A stretch of DNA of 64,000 nucleotides. It comes from Phoronis australis (lineage: Eukaryota > Phoronida > Phoronidae). The notes under the pieces are model-generated. The model did no database searches. It was not told the DNA's origin and worked only from the letters and a program-made list of their open reading frames with translations. This document shows positions 23,598-34,880 of this stretch, in pieces. The position numbers were made by a program, and so were the translations under genes. The first letter of the stretch is position 1. Each line of letters begins with the position of its first letter. The stretch lies in contig NMRA01000068.1 in assembly GCA_002633005.1 (NCBI GenBank), forward strand, positions 885,092 to 949,091, given 5' to 3'.

Positions 23598-24080
23598 CTA
23601 AACTAAAGGTTTGTGATCAGTAATCAAAATAAATCGTCGTCCGTAAAGAAAATGATGAAACTTAGTCTTCAGCGCAGAAACGATTGCAAGAGCCTCACGT
23701 TGAATTTGGCTGTATTTCCTTTGCATGTCCGCGAAAGTCTTTGAAACAATAGCAATCGGTCGTTCACTTCCGATGAATAACAACAGCTCCACTCCCAACA
23801 TTGGAGGCATTACAGGAAATTACTAATTGTTCTGTCGGGTCAATATGAGCAAGAACTGCGTCTGTACACAGGATTTCTTTTAAACTTTCAAAAAACTGAA
23901 TCCTCCCCAGCCCCCTATCTCCAAGGCACTTGTTAGACGGTTGAGCCAAATTCGGAATGAATATTCCATAGAACTGTAACGACCCAAGAAAAGGACGCAG
24001 ATGGGAAACATCCGACGGAGCTGGCATCTTTAAAATAGCATCTACCTTATTTCCCTTTTTAATGCCTTCATGAGAAAGCA
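23598..24080 (-). pseudogene. Gypsy A reverse transcriptase end and RNase H
   Basis: The sequence resumes after gypsy B with LSHEGIKKGNKVDAILKMPA, then HLRPFLGSLQFYG. RNase H-type pieces follow after a frameshift (PIAIVSKTFADMQRKYSQIQ, REALAIVSALKTKFHHFLYG, LITDHKP). Confidence 0.8.
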
Positions 24081-24235
24081 TGTTGTATAGTAGTGTTTTG
24101 TCATAGTTCTTTGTGATGTCACTCTGATGTCATAGTTGTTTGTGATGTCACACTGATGTCATAGTTGTTTGTGATGTAACTCTGATGTCATCTTTTGGTT
24201 TCCAATAAAGAATTACTCCTTTCTACAACATAACA
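24081..24235 (+). repeat. Gypsy B 5' LTR with internal 3x tandem repeat
   Basis: TGTTG...TAACA LTR with an AATAAA at 24204-24209. A ~35-bp unit containing GTCATAGTTGTTTGTGATGT occurs three times here but once in the 3' LTR, which explains the 155 versus 85 bp lengths. Confidence 0.85.
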
Positions 24236-24251
24236 ATAGGCGACGAGGATA

Positions 24252-24410
24252 ATGGCAAAATTTTCGGAAATCATTGCCCTTATGCAACAGTAACATTCTG
24301 GAACAAAGAGAGGCCACTAACAGACAGCTGGCAGCCATTGTACAAACTGGCAAATCACAATCAAGGTCCATATTCGGTGGCCACTTTTGGTGAAAAATGA
24401 AGGTTGTCAT
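24252..24410 (+). pseudogene. Gypsy B gag start
   Basis: ATG at 24252 gives MAKFSEIIALMQQ and a stop. A shift of frame continues LEQREATNRQLAAIVQTGKS. This coiled-coil-like N-terminus is typical of gypsy gag. Confidence 0.55.
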
Positions 24411-26731
24411 ATAACTGTAAAAGCTGGGCTATTATAAAGTACCATCATTCCAGGTTTGTAATCTAAAATATTTTTGCACAAGCACCATCGAATAAAATTT
24501 CTTGGACTAATCCATCACCGTTGTATAAAAGGGTACGTACACAACAACTTGTGGTTACAGAACCACTTCTATCACGCAAAAGTTCATAAGGTAGCTGTTA
24601 ATTATAATAAGTTCTTGATCAAATTGAAGAAGTATCACATGCTAAAGTAAAAAAAGTTAGTACTGTGCTGACAAGTTGTTCTAGATGATTATACATTGCA
24701 TATCTTAACACAGTATATTGAGAACTTCTTCTCTTGCAATATGACCCTTACAAAAAGAAAATGACAAGTAACTACTTTTTTCAAAAATTTTATAGGTGCT
24801 ATTTGCCTAGTTTTCAATACATTCACCAGTTGGTCAAAATAGTTAAAGAAATGCTAGGCCCAGTGTTCAACTTGTAAACAGCAAAAATGGTACTGATTGG
24901 GGATACACTACACACAGTCAATCAACGTCAAATTTTGACTAAGTTACAAATGTATGGGATGGTCTCGAGTTTTGTGCTGCCTCTACTAGTTGTTTTATAG
25001 CAAGTTGTCTTGAGAGATAGAGAACCCGCCTCTGCAACATCAGTTGTCACATAACGTGTCTTCTAGGATTTTACTAGCCAAGTCCTGTGTGGCATTTTAT
25101 TGCCCACAAATTTGATAATGTCCATGTTTTTTTCTAGTCAGACTAGATGCATTTTGGAATTATCAGTATTGCTCATGAGAACAGCAGTACGTAAAAATAC
25201 TTGTGGGCAATACTTTATAGCACAGATGTTGAAGGTACGTACACCAAACAGGGGTACCTACACTACATTTCAATGACTTGTCAGGTTTTTAAAAAAATAC
25301 TTAGAATCTAGTGAGAGTTAATTCATTTACAAAATCTATTCAAAGAGAACAAATAAAAAGTACAGCAAGCATGTGCATGCCTGTCTGTTATTCTTTGAAA
25401 ACAGGCTCATGTTAAAATATAGGGGTACGTACACTACACAAATGCTAATATTTCACTTAAAACAAATGAATTTGTAGGTAACACCCTTCTAGCCTAGCAT
25501 TTTAACGGAGAAAACTGTCTGTGACAAATGTTGCTTACTTATCGAGTAATATTTTTGTTTCGTGGTATTTGTTCGCATCGAGGACGTACACTACACAGGG
25601 GTACGTACACTACACAGGGGTACGTACACTACACAGGGGTACGTACACTACATTTCAATGACAATTCAGGTTTGTAACTAAATGCGAAGAGTCTACAAAG
25701 AGTTAGTTGATTTACTAAATCAATTCAAAGAGAAAAAAATGAAAAGCACAGCATTCATGCACATATCTGCCATATTTTGAAAATAAGCACAAATTAATAT
25801 ATGGGGGTACGTACACTACAAAAATGTTAATATTTCACTCAAAACAAATGTATTTGCAATAAACATTCTTTTAACGATTTTTAAGGAAAGAAACTGTCTA
25901 TGACCAATGTTGCTCACTTACCAAGTGAAATTTTCATTACATGGCATTTGTAAACATGGGGGTACGTACACTACAAAAGGGGATACGTACACTACATCAC
26001 TGTTTCTGCATCACATGGTAACATAATGTTGTACGGCCATTTATTTTCCTTTGATGATAATAAGCACCATGTTGTTATTTAAAAGGCAACAATTTCATTT
26101 GTAATGACCATTTGTGTTACTGAATTCCACACTGCATTTTGTTAGCCTTTTTGGGCCATTTTCAACATAGCAGAACCCAGTCAATATCCAAACTTTTGGT
26201 TTGTTTAGACGTTGAATAATTTGCTGTGTTGCCTAGGCTAACATATCTGCAGTTCTTTTTATTAAAAAGTGTGAACTTTGGTTTTAACCTTCTTTACAGT
26301 AGATGAGGGTTAGAAACATAGAATTTACTAATTTCGTAACGAGTTCCTGTTTTATGATAAACACTAACATTTCTCAACGATTAACCACAACTTCATCTAA
26401 GTGATTCTGAAAGTGACTCAAGTTATTCCAAGTCACATCTAAGCAGTTGCTTACTTGATAAAATAAATTTCTTTTCTACCTATGACAGTTGAAAATTGTA
26501 ATTTTTAAAATGGCCACTCGTAACGCTAAAAATGCACAAATTTCTCAAACATTGTCCGATTTTGATTATTCTTTTTTAATTTGCACAACTAAATAACTCT
26601 TTGCACATGAGATTCAGTTGGCATTTGGTAAGTGACCAAAAAATTACTTTAGACCGTAACACTGTCTACTCTCGAATATGCACCTTGGTTGTGATTTCAG
26701 TAGCCTAACGTTTATCACAACAGCTAGGGAA
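24411..26731. repeat. AT-rich filler of gypsy B with GTACGTACACTACA repeats
   Basis: No retroelement protein is recognisable here. The motif GGGGTACGTACACTACA, or a one-base variant, occurs about ten times between 25220 and 26000. It marks two diverged ~350-bp copies (about 25250-25600 and 25630-25970). The motif is better conserved than the DNA around it. Confidence 0.75.
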
Positions 26732-26887
26732 CAGTGCTGTAGTGGTAAAATTAGATGTAAGTAGGCGCCCAAAACCCACCGCATCACCTTGAGCACTGAA
26801 CGTAAATTACGGTGCGTAGGCGCTACGTTCAAATGTCAAAAGGTGGTTGGCTGCGCCTACGTGCGCCTACGTCCCACTACAGCACTG
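26732..26887. mobile_element. 156-bp hAT-type MITE
   Basis: The ends are CAGTGCTGTAGTGG and its complement CCACTACAGCACTG (one base variant), a hAT-type terminus. The 8-bp flanks CTAGGGAA and ACAGGGAA match at 6 of 8 positions. It sits inside the pol remnant of gypsy B. Confidence 0.7.
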
Positions 26888-26889
26888 AC

Positions 26890-27340
26890 AGGGAAGGAAC
26901 AATCATCCATTTCTCGTTTGACTTTTCCATACAACGTTAGGTCAGAATGCTATTCTCTTTATTGTGGATCTGAAAGAAATAGGGAAACTCGATGGGTACC
27001 GGCAGTGGTGATCAAAGTTTTTGGACCCCGTTCTGTAAATGTTCGTGTTTGTCCTCATGGACCAGTTTGACGGCGTCACATAGATCAGTTACGTCCGCAT
27101 TATGCCAGTGACGAAGATACCGAACCAGTAAATGAACCTGTCCATACTAATCGAGGTGAAGAATCTGCTAATACCGTGGTAAATATATAATACAAAACCA
27201 TTTTAAAAAAAACTTTCAAGTAGTGCGGATGTTAAAGACGTCAAGCCCAAAAGAAGAAATCCCAGATTTCCAACAGGAGATGAATACGGCCCGACAAACC
27301 CAAGACGAACTGAAAGACTTAAAAAGAAACAGATTTATAT
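26890..27340 (+). pseudogene. Gypsy B integrase C-terminus
   Basis: The reading RWVPAVVIKVFGPRSVNVRV, then a stop and RRHIDQLRPHYASDEDTEP, is the conserved end of gypsy integrase. It is followed by a Lys/Arg-rich tail (KRRNPRFPTGDEYGPTNPRR) ending just before the purine tract and 3' LTR. Confidence 0.78.
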
Positions 27341-27360
27341 TCTTTCGATTGACGAGGAGG

Positions 27361-27445
27361 TGTTTTAGTGGTAGTGTTTTGTCATGGTTGTTTGTGATGT
27401 CATTCTTTTTGGTTTCCAACAAAGAACTCTTTCTACAACATAACA
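27361..27445 (+). repeat. Gypsy B 3' LTR
   Basis: 85-bp partner LTR ending CTACAACATAACA. It is preceded by the purine tract GACGAGGAGG. Confidence 0.85.
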
Positions 27446-28130
27446 CGTGAACAAAATATTTTACATTTTCTGGCCAAAAACGCATATCTCCATACGACAT
27501 CCATTATCTTGCAAGCGTTGAAGTAAACGTCGCAAATTTTGCAGATATTCTTTAGAATTGCAACCGCTCACTAAAACATCAATATACACCCACGTCATGT
27601 AAATCGCTGGTCAATTTGTCCATAAACTCGTGGAAATAGCCAGTGGCTGAACACATGGCAAATGACAATCTATTTTGTAGAACTCCACGATGCGTGGATA
27701 GTGCCAGACGCCTTAAACTGACTTTCCTGTGTCAAATCTATTTTTGTGAAATAGAGCCGCCACTGAGTTCTCGCATTAGATGTTCAGGGGTAGCGGATGA
27801 CGGTGAATTTCAAGTTGAGGGTTTATTGTTACTGAGTACCGGTAATCTCCACATACTCTTAACTTCCATTTACTTTGTCCAGGAAGCGGTCTTGTTTTAT
27901 TCTAGGTTCCTAGTTTTATTATAGGGACAACAGGTGTTCAGTACTAGTTGAATTGTGTTGGTTCCCAAACTCAATGCCACTTTTAACACCAGCCTCATTC
28001 GCCTGATTCAAGCCATCCAGTAATGCATAAGGTATACTGTGCGAGGGTTTGCAGAGCATTGGTTGACATCGAGCTTGAATTTTATATCTAATTCGAAATC
28101 TTTTAAACAGTCCAGTTCGGGTTTTCATTG
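27446..28130 (-). pseudogene. Gypsy A reverse transcriptase, upstream part
   Basis: Minus-strand RT pieces include RLYFTKIDLTQESQF, then CHVFSHWLFPRVYGQ, GVYIDVLVSGCNSKEYLQNL and FWPENVKYFVHV. The catalytic YxDD is altered (YIDV) and frameshifts separate the blocks. The reading breaks at 27446, where gypsy B is inserted, and resumes at 24080. Confidence 0.75.
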
Positions 28131-28164
28131 CAAATGTTTTTGCATGCTTGCTGAAACTTTACAT

Positions 28165-29311
28165 CACTTTTCCCGTCCTCATAACAAACAACACAAATTC
28201 TGTCCCGTTGGTTGTCATTACGCAACAAGAATCTTACAGAGAGCAATGACATCAATTCTTACCGTAGTTGTCGAACTGCCGTTCGGTCAACATTTAAATC
28301 GTGTTTGCTATCTACCATTTCAATTCTTGCACTATGTTGCAATTAAGTTAGACTGTAATTTTGCATCAGCAACGAAAAGTCCCAAAATTGGTAATGGTTC
28401 TTCATTTGCTGCGTGATGGCGGAGATAGTGCTGCCGCGCGTTCAGTAACGCTAGCCGTGAGGACCTACGCGTGGACCTAGCTAAAATTTAGCCAAAGTCA
28501 TGTGTTTTAATTTGAAATACACGACAATATCTTACGTAATCTCGCGAAGTCCTACTGAACGGAAGGCTGGTTTCCCTAACTTGAACCAAACCTCCTCTGA
28601 AATGAAATTGTCCGATGATCCAACCTGAATTCTCCCGGTCCGAAATATAAGTAACTTTATGATCGACATATGTCCCGGATAATAGATAAATGATACGTGC
28701 GTCGCAAGCTCGTTACCAGAGATGAAAGGAGACTGATGTAGGCGATATAAGGTCACTTTCCAGAGATTATTATTTTATCTTTATGTTATTTGTACACTCA
28801 TATTTCTGTANCACTTTTCCCGTCCTCATAACAAACAACACAAATTCTGTCCCGTTGGTTGTCATTACGCAACAAGAATCTTACAGAGAGCAATGACATC
28901 AATTCTTACCGTAGTTGTCGAACTGCCGTTCGGTCAACATTTAAATCGTGTTTGCTATCTACCATTTCAATTCTTGCACTATGTTGCAATTAAGTTAGAC
29001 TGTAATTTTGCATCAGCAACGAAAAGTCCCAAAATTGGTAATGGTTCTTCATTTGCTGAGTGATGGCGGAGATAGTGCTGCCGCGCGTTCAGTAACGCTA
29101 GCCGTGAGGACCTACGCGTGGACCTAGCTAAAATTTAGCCAAAGTCATGTGTTTTAATTTGAAATACACGACAATATCTCACGTAATCTCGCGAAGTCCT
29201 ACTGAACGGAAGGCTGGTTTCCCTAACTTGAACCAAACCTCCTCCGAGTCTGAAATGAAATTGTCCGATGATCCAACCTGAATTCTTCCGGTCCGAAATA
29301 CAAGTAACTTT
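28165..29311 (-). pseudogene. Gypsy A protease region, duplicated in the assembly
   Basis: The retropepsin-like piece IQVGSSDNFISEEVWFKLGK lacks the usual catalytic D-S/T-G because QVG occupies that place. It occurs twice: 28165-28658 and 28812-29311 are ~494-bp direct repeats. The second has a 6-bp insertion and a few substitutions. A lone N sits at 28811, exactly at the second copy's start, so a misjoined assembly is possible. Confidence 0.7.
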
Positions 29312-29339
29312 TTGTGTAGCTAGGTCTTGCTAAAATACT

Positions 29340-30268
29340 GCTAAGTGTGGCCTCTTCATTTCTTGTTTTACTTAGACACACTGCCTCTATACATATGACC
29401 TTTCTTGTGACAGAAACGAAATTCAGCCGTTTTAAACAGACTATCAATAGCGAAATATTTTTTTTCCACAGCGGGAATGTGTTTCGGAAAAACCTCTTTT
29501 TAGATGCCGAGAATGCTTTAGAGTATCGTTACCTACTTGATTGTCCTGCATTGGAACGCGGTTGCTTGTTTACCTTAAGCACACCTTCCTCTTTTGGCCC
29601 ACAAACTGTTTCTTTGGTAACTTTAGCCGCATCTTCAATTTCATTTGCTATTTCAATACCTTTTGCACTTGACAATTTATCGAAAATTATCTTAAAAAGA
29701 GTTTTAAGTACATCTTCTTTGTTGATTGAACCAATGCCATGAATCGTGTTCTCGTCGCTTCACTTTCAGGGTTGGTTATGGCTGGAAAGTCGAGGCATCT
29801 AGCCGAATGCTTGCTGCAAGCTCCAAGATTGTCTCACGTGGCTTTGGTGTCGGGCCAAAATTTGAAGAGTTCCCGGACTGTGAAACTTTTTGGGTCGAAA
29901 CGATTCTCCATAAATTTTGCTATTTCAATTATGGTTAGCTGCATTGCTATCTTTGGATGGCGTTTGTTGTTCTGTCAGCGTACCCAGCAACTTGATGTCG
30001 TCAAAGTTTGGCTTGTTAAAAAGACTTGGGCTAATTTTCGGCTGGTATGGAATTGCCTCCTCCGAAAGTTCTAAAACGAGACCAGTAATCTTTCCATAAC
30101 TCTATGGAAATATCAACGGGCAAAAACTGGAAACAACGTTGGTGTTGAAGCAATTGGTTGTTGCGTGAGATTACTTATAACCATCTCAGCGAACTGCTGG
30201 TTATTTTCCTGCTATTGGTTTATCTCTTGCTGTAACAACGAAATAATTACAGCTAACTCACTCCTCAT
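29340..30268 (-). pseudogene. Gypsy A gag remnant
   Basis: The frame starts at ATG 30268, just inside the primer-binding site (MRSELAVIISLLQQEINQ, then a stop). Later pieces include TVRELFKFWPDTKATRV and a C-terminal zinc-knuckle relic (HSRCGKK, then FRFCHKKGHMYRGSV near 29390-29490). Several stops and frameshifts are present. Confidence 0.65.
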
Positions 30269-30302
30269 TGGTTCTGATCCGAATCCTGCCAACTACGCCA
30301 AA

Positions 30303-30418
30303 TGTTGTTTTAAAAGAATGGACGACGATGTTATCAAAGAAAGTGTATATTATGGCTGAACCTAAAAACGACGTCATAAACGATGACATCACGGAAAATA
30401 TAAAACAATACCACAACA
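30303..30418 (-). repeat. Gypsy A 5' LTR
   Basis: 116-bp LTR, similar to 22057-22174 apart from scattered substitutions and a 2-bp length difference. The primer-binding site lies at 30279-30300. Confidence 0.85.
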
Positions 30419-30423
30419 CTAGG

Positions 30424-31651
30424 TTAGTTGGTGAGCAGGTTTAAAAATGAGTCGAGGTATAGACGAGCGAGATGTAGGCCTACTCAGTCGTCGCAGACAT
30501 GCCTTCATGAGTTAGCCAGGCCTCAAGTACTCTTCCAGCCTTTGGTTAAAAATTCAGCTAAGAATGGATAACTACAAAACTGAGGGTTAGGTTCAAGTTA
30601 CGGGGTTATGACTCGAAAAAAAGGATGGAGCTTCTTTAATTCAACACTACAAAGGGAAGTTTTCATGGAAGGTTCGTACACATGGGTCCCCTTTTTCTTT
30701 AAGCGTGGGTACCCTGATTTGAGTGTTGTTTAATGCAAAAAGAGAGGAGATTTATGCAGTCATCCAAGAACTATGTGGATCCATGACACCACAGTCTGCT
30801 GAATATTCAGACATCTTAACTGTTTGTTTATTTTTATTAGAAGTGAAAAGGATGTATCAATATATAATTTCTTACAATACAACACAAGTAGACTAAAACA
30901 ATACACAACACCAGCCTCACGGGCTTGTTACAAATTCCAAACGTTTTTAGTGAAGCGCAAGATTGCTGAAAGAAAGTTGGGAAAAGTTTCAGATGGGGTA
31001 AAGAACAGGTCTATGAGGAATGATTCACTTACAAACTCTGCTCGTAAAATGACTCTTCAGATATGCAAAGGAAAATATCATCTTCAAAAAAAATTGATAG
31101 CACACTTTGCAAACTTCCATTGAATGAATTTCCCCAGAACCTCCACAAATTATGGTAAAAAATCCTGACCTCACAGCCCTGAGACAGATATCAGTGCTGG
31201 AGGGAGAAATACAAAGTTTATAATCCCCCTTATAAGTTAGTTGTATGTGTAATTCCAAAATACATGAAGCAAAAATCAATGTAAACAGAGAATACCAAAC
31301 TATATGTATTTAATGTGAACCTTGAGCAGCAAACAAGACGAAACTTCAACAACAAAAATTTGTCACTTTTTCAGTCGTCACATGTCTCAACAATTCATTC
31401 ACCATCAGTAGTTACTGAATTTGCAGACATGTGCTTCACCATACACATTTCTTGAAGATTTTAACAATGCAAAATTTGTTGGAAAATTGGACCTGTCAAC
31501 CTTGACAAGATCTCAGGGAAATTTTCTTACAGAAAATTCATATTACCACTCCTGAGTGGGACAACAGTCTTGTAAGCAATGATTGTCTTAAGGCAAACCC
31601 ACTAGGGAGCCTCTCAAATAGTCACTTCAGTATTGTTGAGACACACGACAT
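30424..31651. other. Intergenic, nothing recognised
   Basis: No exon, RNA or classified repeat was recognised. A 99-codon open frame at 30824-31123 has AT-driven composition and no family resemblance. Confidence 0.5.
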
Positions 31652-32239
31652 CTCGCTGGTTCCCTGCGTGCCGCTAGGTGGGGCAGCAGCCACGCCAGCA
31701 CGCAGGTATCACTTAATTTTCCTTGGGAAATTTTTTTACACCGTCGTTTCTGATTGGCTAGTCAAATTCTCAACAGGCAGCGCTTTACGCAAACAAACTG
31801 GCATGACTGATGGACTGAAGTGTAAATGTGGTCTGTTGTACAGACAAATCGGTGATTAAAATTTATGTGGAAATGTGAAGTCTAGAAATTGTGGTTGCGC
31901 CTTTTTGGAATGCATCTTTCTACTGTCGATGACTTTTGCTTACGATAGCATCCTGTATTCATACATTATGAATAACACACCGATTAAATCGGCCAGATAT
32001 GTGTTTATTGTACATGTATGTGCTTCAAGCACGCGGCTATTAAACATCGCTGCAGAAACGAAATAGTTGCTGCGAAGCCACTTGCATGACAAGGCTAAAA
32101 ATCGTTCACAGTCCGCCATTTTTCACGGTGTTGTGAAGCTAACCAATGACTACCGAGGTTACATCAACCAATGCTAAAGCGCGTGCCACTGTGTGATACC
32201 TGCGTGCTGGCTGGGCTAAGCACGCAGGGAACCTGCGAG
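31652..32239. mobile_element. 588-bp Mutator-like MITE with 10-bp target duplication
   Basis: The ends are CTCGCTGGTTCCCTGCGTGC and the complement of CTCGCAGGTTCCCTGCGTGC, continuing as ~55-bp imperfect inverted repeats that each contain GCACGCAGGTATCAC. The 10-bp CACACGACAT flanks both sides (31642-31651 and 32240-32249). The interior carries several CCAAT/ATTGG boxes and no transposase. Confidence 0.88.
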
Positions 32240-32449
32240 CACACGACATGCGAGCAGAAGATACAACTGATAGAACATTTCAATGCCCCTTTTTAGTTTA
32301 CCCAGAGTTAAAAAAAATTGTGACAGTCATAAGTGCAGGTGGGATAAAGAAATAGTGGCATCTATACAAAAAAGAACAAGAGCAAGGCAGAACACTGATA
32401 TGTGCCCACCGTGTGCATCACACATAGTGCCAATACAAGAAAATACTAC

Positions 32450-32954
32450 TATTTAAAACATCCCCAACCACTGGAGCAATGCTAGTAAGCTTACAATAAC
32501 CTCTAGGGAGTGCATAACAAGCCAGCAGTGCTATCAATAGGAATACACTAGCCAAGATAGTCAAATATTAAAACTTGCAATGGGAACACGTCAGTGCTAG
32601 TCATATACATCCAAACACCATCATATGATGTCAGGTTCATAGAAATACACTTGCTAAATTTGACAAAGATCCTGCAGGGACAATCAGTTGCAGATGTGAA
32701 AAAAGCATACTGCTACTAGGAGATACCACAACACGGTTCTTAGAGTGGTTGGGCCAATAGAGAGATGGATAACAAAAAGAAATGATCACTTGGAGGCATA
32801 AACTACAACAAATCCATCTGACAACAAGAAGATCTCATTGTCTTATTAACAGACATGTATTCACCAAAATTCATGAACATCCGCCAAGGAACTCCAAAGA
32901 TACAGAGGAAAATGGAAAAAAAATTGCCACTAGGGTGCACAGTTGCACTCAGAT
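32450..32954. repeat. ~145-bp periodic repeat, left of gypsy C
   Basis: Units with cores CTACTAGGAGATACC (32710) and GCCACTAGGGTGCAC (32927), plus the segment AATTCATGAACATCCGCCAA before GGAACTCCAAAGATACAGAG. The array continues beyond gypsy C at 42575, so gypsy C jumped into it. Confidence 0.75.
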
Positions 32955-33068
32955 TGTTATAGAGTTACACCTATCAGTTAGAGAATAAAGTACTTCCGTT
33001 CAGACAAGTTGTGTAATTCTTTATTCGTCTCAATTCTGTGATTTATCTGTTGTCCCGAACCATTAACA
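32955..33068 (+). repeat. Gypsy C 5' LTR
   Basis: TGTTATAGAG...CCATTAACA, containing AATAAAG near 32989-32995. The primer-binding site starts at 33069. Confidence 0.9.
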
Positions 33069-33263
33069 TGGTGTCAGGAGTGCTTAGCGTGAACCCTAGA
33101 TGCTCAGGAACAGAACGGTATAATTGAAACTTGAGAATTTTTCGGGCACAACGATACTTTGTGAGTGTTGTTCGGAATTAATAATGTGTTGTGTTGACAT
33201 GCGCACTGTGGGACTTTTAGAACGTTCGAGAATTCAATTTGTGTGTGCTGATCAGCTGTCAAG

Positions 33264-33645
33264 ATGCCGTCTGTAAAACTCCCAGTTTTAGAATCGAACA
33301 AACGTGAAGACTTCGTATTATGGCGGTCGAGATTTAATGATTATTGTCTTATTCAGGGTTGCAGAGACCCAGATAAACCACTGGATGATCCAGAACATTT
33401 CATTCCGGCAAAACGGTTGCTGGAATTGGCTTCATTTTGATCAGCTTTATCAAATGACATTCTAAATGTTGTTCATTTCACCATTACTCCCCAAGTGGCA
33501 GAGGAGGATGTTAATCATCCGTGGATACGGATGAAAAAACTCAGTGAACATTATGAGAGTGATGACACTATATTTGCACAGAGGTATGATTTTTTTCAAA
33601 TGACCCAAGGCCCTTCTGAGGACATGTCTACGTGGAAGACTAATT
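33264..33645 (+). pseudogene. Gypsy C gag N-terminal part
   Basis: ATG at 33264 opens MPSVKLPVLESNKREDFVLW and continues as a gag-like helical domain (RMKKLSEHYESDDTIFAQRY, MTQGPSEDMSTWKT) with one internal stop (near 33438). It ends abruptly where element D begins. Confidence 0.75.
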
Positions 33646-34108
33646 GAGTATGGCATAGTCGGTGTTGAGACATTTGGACTCTTTAAGTATAACTCGATCA
33701 ATAACTCCTTAAGAGTCGGACTCGATATCTTCAGATTAGAGTTTTGTGTAATTGTTACGGTAATCGCCAGATGGCGTGTTGAAGTTGATGGCTTATAAAG
33801 TTGTTTGTTGGTATTTGACATTGGCTCGGTTATCTTCATCATATCTGTGCAAATATGATGTCATATATGTTGGTAGCTGGTATTACCACATACACCACAT
33901 AATTGGCGACGAGGATCGGATCAAGTCTGGACGCCAGTGTCAACAGGTGAACGTTTATATCACGAATATCAAACATTTTTGTGACCAACCCCAAACCACA
34001 TTCTGTCAGCACCGGTTTCCGCCATTTTTCCTTTGTGTATACAATAGGACAGTTACTGTGTACCAGTCTATGCTATCGGTGACAGTGTTGTTATCATAGC
34101 ATCAGAAA

Positions 34109-34880
34109 ATGGCGTACCATTGAAAAGTGGTTGAGTTTGATAAAGACAGTGGTGACATTACAACTTATATTGAACAGTTGAAATTTTATTTCAACGTGAA
34201 TGACGTCACAGGTGATGCCAAGAAGAGGGCCATTCTCCTGAGTTCCTGTGGTACAGAGACATTTAAAATTTTGACAAACTTAGCGTCACCTGACGCCCTC
34301 ACAGACAAAATATTTGATGCACTGACCAAAGTATTGAAAGATCATTACCACCCGAAGCCGTCATCATGCTCACAACGTTTTGCGTTCAACTCGTGCTCGC
34401 AATCTGCTAACCAGAGCATATCAGACTATGTTGCTGAACTTAAATCGATTGCAAAAGACTGTGATTTTGGAAATCGGCTGGAGAACATGCTCCGTGATCG
34501 TATCGCGGTTGGCGTGCGAGATGCACATGTCAAGAAACGTTTGATGGAACTCAGTCAAAAAGATGACTTTTCGTATGCCACAGCACTTAAAACAGCACAA
34601 TCACTGGAAGCCGCGACCAAGAACATTCAAGAATGTGGTGGTGATACTAAAGCAGCCGTGCATCACGTTAAACATCACTACAAGAAGGACAAGACCAAGA
34701 AAACTCACAACCCACCACCATTCATTTCCAGCCAGAGTAAGAAGCCTCCTGACAAGGGTAACTGTTATCGTTGCCACGGTAACCACAGTCAGCAGGACTG
34801 TCCGTTTCCCAAAGGCCACTTGTCATTGCTGCAAGAAAAGGGGCCACATCATTCGTGCATGCCGGACCAAAGGAAATAAA
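34109..34880 (+). pseudogene. Gypsy D gag
   Basis: ATG at 34109 is followed by an in-frame stop after four codons. The same frame then runs for 250 codons (VEFDKDSGDITTYIEQLKFY onward) to 34879. The first zinc knuckle is CYRCHGNHSQQDC. A frameshift near 34815 moves the second knuckle (CHCCKKRGHIIRAC) to another frame. Confidence 0.85.

Larger units (their letters stand above)
24081..27445 (+). mobile_element. Gypsy B: deleted plus-strand element nested in gypsy A
   Basis: Two related LTRs (24081-24235 and 27361-27445) flank a primer-binding-site-like TAGGCGACGAGGAT, a gag start and the C-terminal end of pol. Most of gag and pol is missing; the middle is unrelated AT-rich and satellite-like DNA. 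Both flanks read continuously through gypsy A's reverse transcriptase, which shows where it inserted. Confidence 0.82.
22057..30418 (-). mobile_element. Gypsy A: full-span but dead Ty3/gypsy element interrupted by gypsy B
   Basis: Both LTRs are present (30303-30418 is 5', 22057-22174 is 3'), with terminal TGTTG/CAACA. Flanking CTTGG (22052-22056) and CTAGG (30419-30423) look like a 5-bp target duplication with one change. The 5' LTR is followed, after AA, by the primer-binding site TGGCGTAGTTGGCAGGATTC. A purine tract precedes the 3' LTR (GGGCAGGAAGA). Gag, protease, reverse transcriptase, RNase H and integrase remnants run in canonical order on the minus strand, all with stops or frameshifts. 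Confidence 0.88.

Noticed and set aside
30824-31123. 99-codon plus-strand frame
   Set aside because: Lys/Asn-rich composition expected from AT-rich DNA; no homologue recognised.
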